NCBI RefSeq assembly: GCF_901709675.1
Contig: NC_051092.1
Span: forward strand, 8,328,491 to 8,392,490
Direction of reading: 5' to 3'
DNA length: 64,000 nt
From: Syngnathus acus
Taxonomy: Eukaryota > Chordata > Actinopteri > Syngnathiformes > Syngnathidae
Shown here: one piece after another, positions 63,246-64,000 of the stretch
How positions within the stretch are numbered: the first letter of the stretch is position 1
Layout of the letters: each line of letters starts with the position of its first letter
Notes under the pieces: model-generated
Databases searched by the model: none
Told to the model about the DNA's origin: nothing
What the model saw: only the letters and a program-made list of their open reading frames with translations
Program-made: the position numbers and the translations under genes

Positions 63246-63848
63246 GTAGTTTTGTCATTTGGATTCATTCAAATCGGACTACAAGGCTTTATGTAAACCT
63301 GGCTATTGTGAAGTGTCCAGGTCAAGGCTCACCCACTTGTTTATGGTTTATTTTCAGGTGATCTTGATGTAAGAAAAGGCCTACTCTTGCACATTTTTGC
63401 AATTAGAGTTAGTTATGCCAATAGGTCACTAATGGCGTCAAAACCCAAATCTCTTGGCAGCGGGCAGCGCTCCTGAGTCATTTAAGTGCATTGAAGCTGG
63501 CCAGCCCTACACCCATTTTCAGCAGAGCAGCATAATACTATCCCCTGGTCAGTGCGACACTCATTATTACTTGCACCGTGGTGTCAGACCTCAGCTAAAA
63601 GGCCATGTTTCACATTTATGCCTATTAAGCACAGTAAAATGTTCCAGACAATGCCCCAGCGTATAAATATGTGCCTTGTTGTTTGCTAAAGTCACACTTT
63701 TTCACATAATAAATATTAATAACAGTATTTAGCCTTGATTATGGGGTTGAATTTGACATAAATACAAATTAAATCCACCTTGCAGGTAATTTTCTTTCTG
63801 GAATGGTTGTCAGTCTCAGTTTTCTTGTGTCTGCTCTTTTGTTTTCAG

Positions 63849-63995
63849 AGAGCCAGCTGCTTCCAGGGAATAACTTCACCACAGAGTGCAACATCCCTGG
63901 AAATTTCATGTGTGGCGATGGGAAGTGTGTCCCAGGAGGGTGGCAATGTGATGGATTGCCCGATTGCTTCGACAGGAGTGACGAGAGAGGCTGCC
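63849..63995 (+). CDS. ldlrad3: LDLRAD3 exon 2, first LDL-receptor class A domain (gene continues beyond the window)
   Basis: After acceptor GTTTTCAG the frame reads [20 protein letters not shown] and then [29 protein letters not shown]. This is a complete LDLa module: six cysteines, a Trp-x-Cys-Asp calcium site, and the acidic Cys-x-x-x-Ser-Asp-Glu end. It is close to human LDLRAD3 domain 1 (N-terminal [11 protein letters not shown], then CNIPGNFMC). The exon ends in phase 1 (C|GTAAG), and the window stops at base 5 of the donor. The family is a type I membrane protein with three LDLa domains and cytoplasmic PPxY motifs that bind ITCH/NEDD4-type ligases; it also affects APP processing. The remaining domains lie outside this window. 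Confidence 0.97.
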
Positions 63996-64000
63996 GTAAG

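Larger units (their letters stand above)
51881..63848 (+). other. ldlrad3: ldlrad3 intron 1
   Basis: A 12-kb GT-AG intron, CpG-rich for the first 350 bp, then AT-rich. It holds a G4-prone run, an hAT-like remnant, microsatellites and two dispersed-repeat copies carrying telomere-type tracts. A segment at 62040-62350 with CAAAGGATATTGCGCTAAT and related blocks may be another fish repeat. Confidence 0.75.

Overview
The window looks like genomic DNA from a ray-finned fish, probably a percomorph teleost. The evidence is two vertebrate genes with typical intron-exon structure, GT-AG splice sites, AT-rich intergenic DNA, and several fish-type dispersed repeats: a tRNA-headed SINE family, Tc1-like transposase and LINE remnants, and MITEs with TACCGTATT termini. 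No bacterial operon, phage, CRISPR array or retroviral gene was seen. Most short open frames here are chance frames; the real coding sequence is a small fraction of the 64 kb.

Layout. 1-5100: upstream intergenic DNA. 5100-5350: CpG/CRE/ETS-type promoter and a possible non-coding first exon. 6317-33272: trim44 on the + strand in five coding exons (346 codons), with a 3' UTR to about 34190. Inside trim44 intron 3, on the opposite strand (15930-16947), lies a copy of ribosomal protein gene rpl27. It keeps its introns, start codon and poly(A) signal, but has an 8-residue deletion and a nonsense codon. 34190-51460: intergenic DNA with MITEs, simple repeats and one unidentified exon-like frame near 37370-37606. 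51470-52230: GC-rich, CpG-rich promoter island holding ldlrad3 exon 1 (51838-51880). 51881-63848: ldlrad3 intron 1. 63849-63995: ldlrad3 exon 2, with the window ending inside its donor site.

trim44 followed by ldlrad3 on the same strand matches the order on human 11p13, so this is a conserved vertebrate synteny block. The two genes are not known to act together. TRIM44 is a RING-less B-box/UBP-finger protein linked to ubiquitin control of signalling proteins. LDLRAD3 is a small membrane receptor linked to the HECT ligase ITCH and to APP processing.

The most interesting items are: the nested antisense intron-bearing rpl27 copy; two MITEs of nearly equal length (606 and 609 bp) whose 27-bp termini share a motif that recurs inside them; a 240-bp fold-back element; telomere-motif tracts inside two copies of one dispersed repeat; and the unidentified exon-like frame. 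All assignments were made by eye. Exon joins are supported by reading-frame continuity and splice dinucleotides, not by transcripts.
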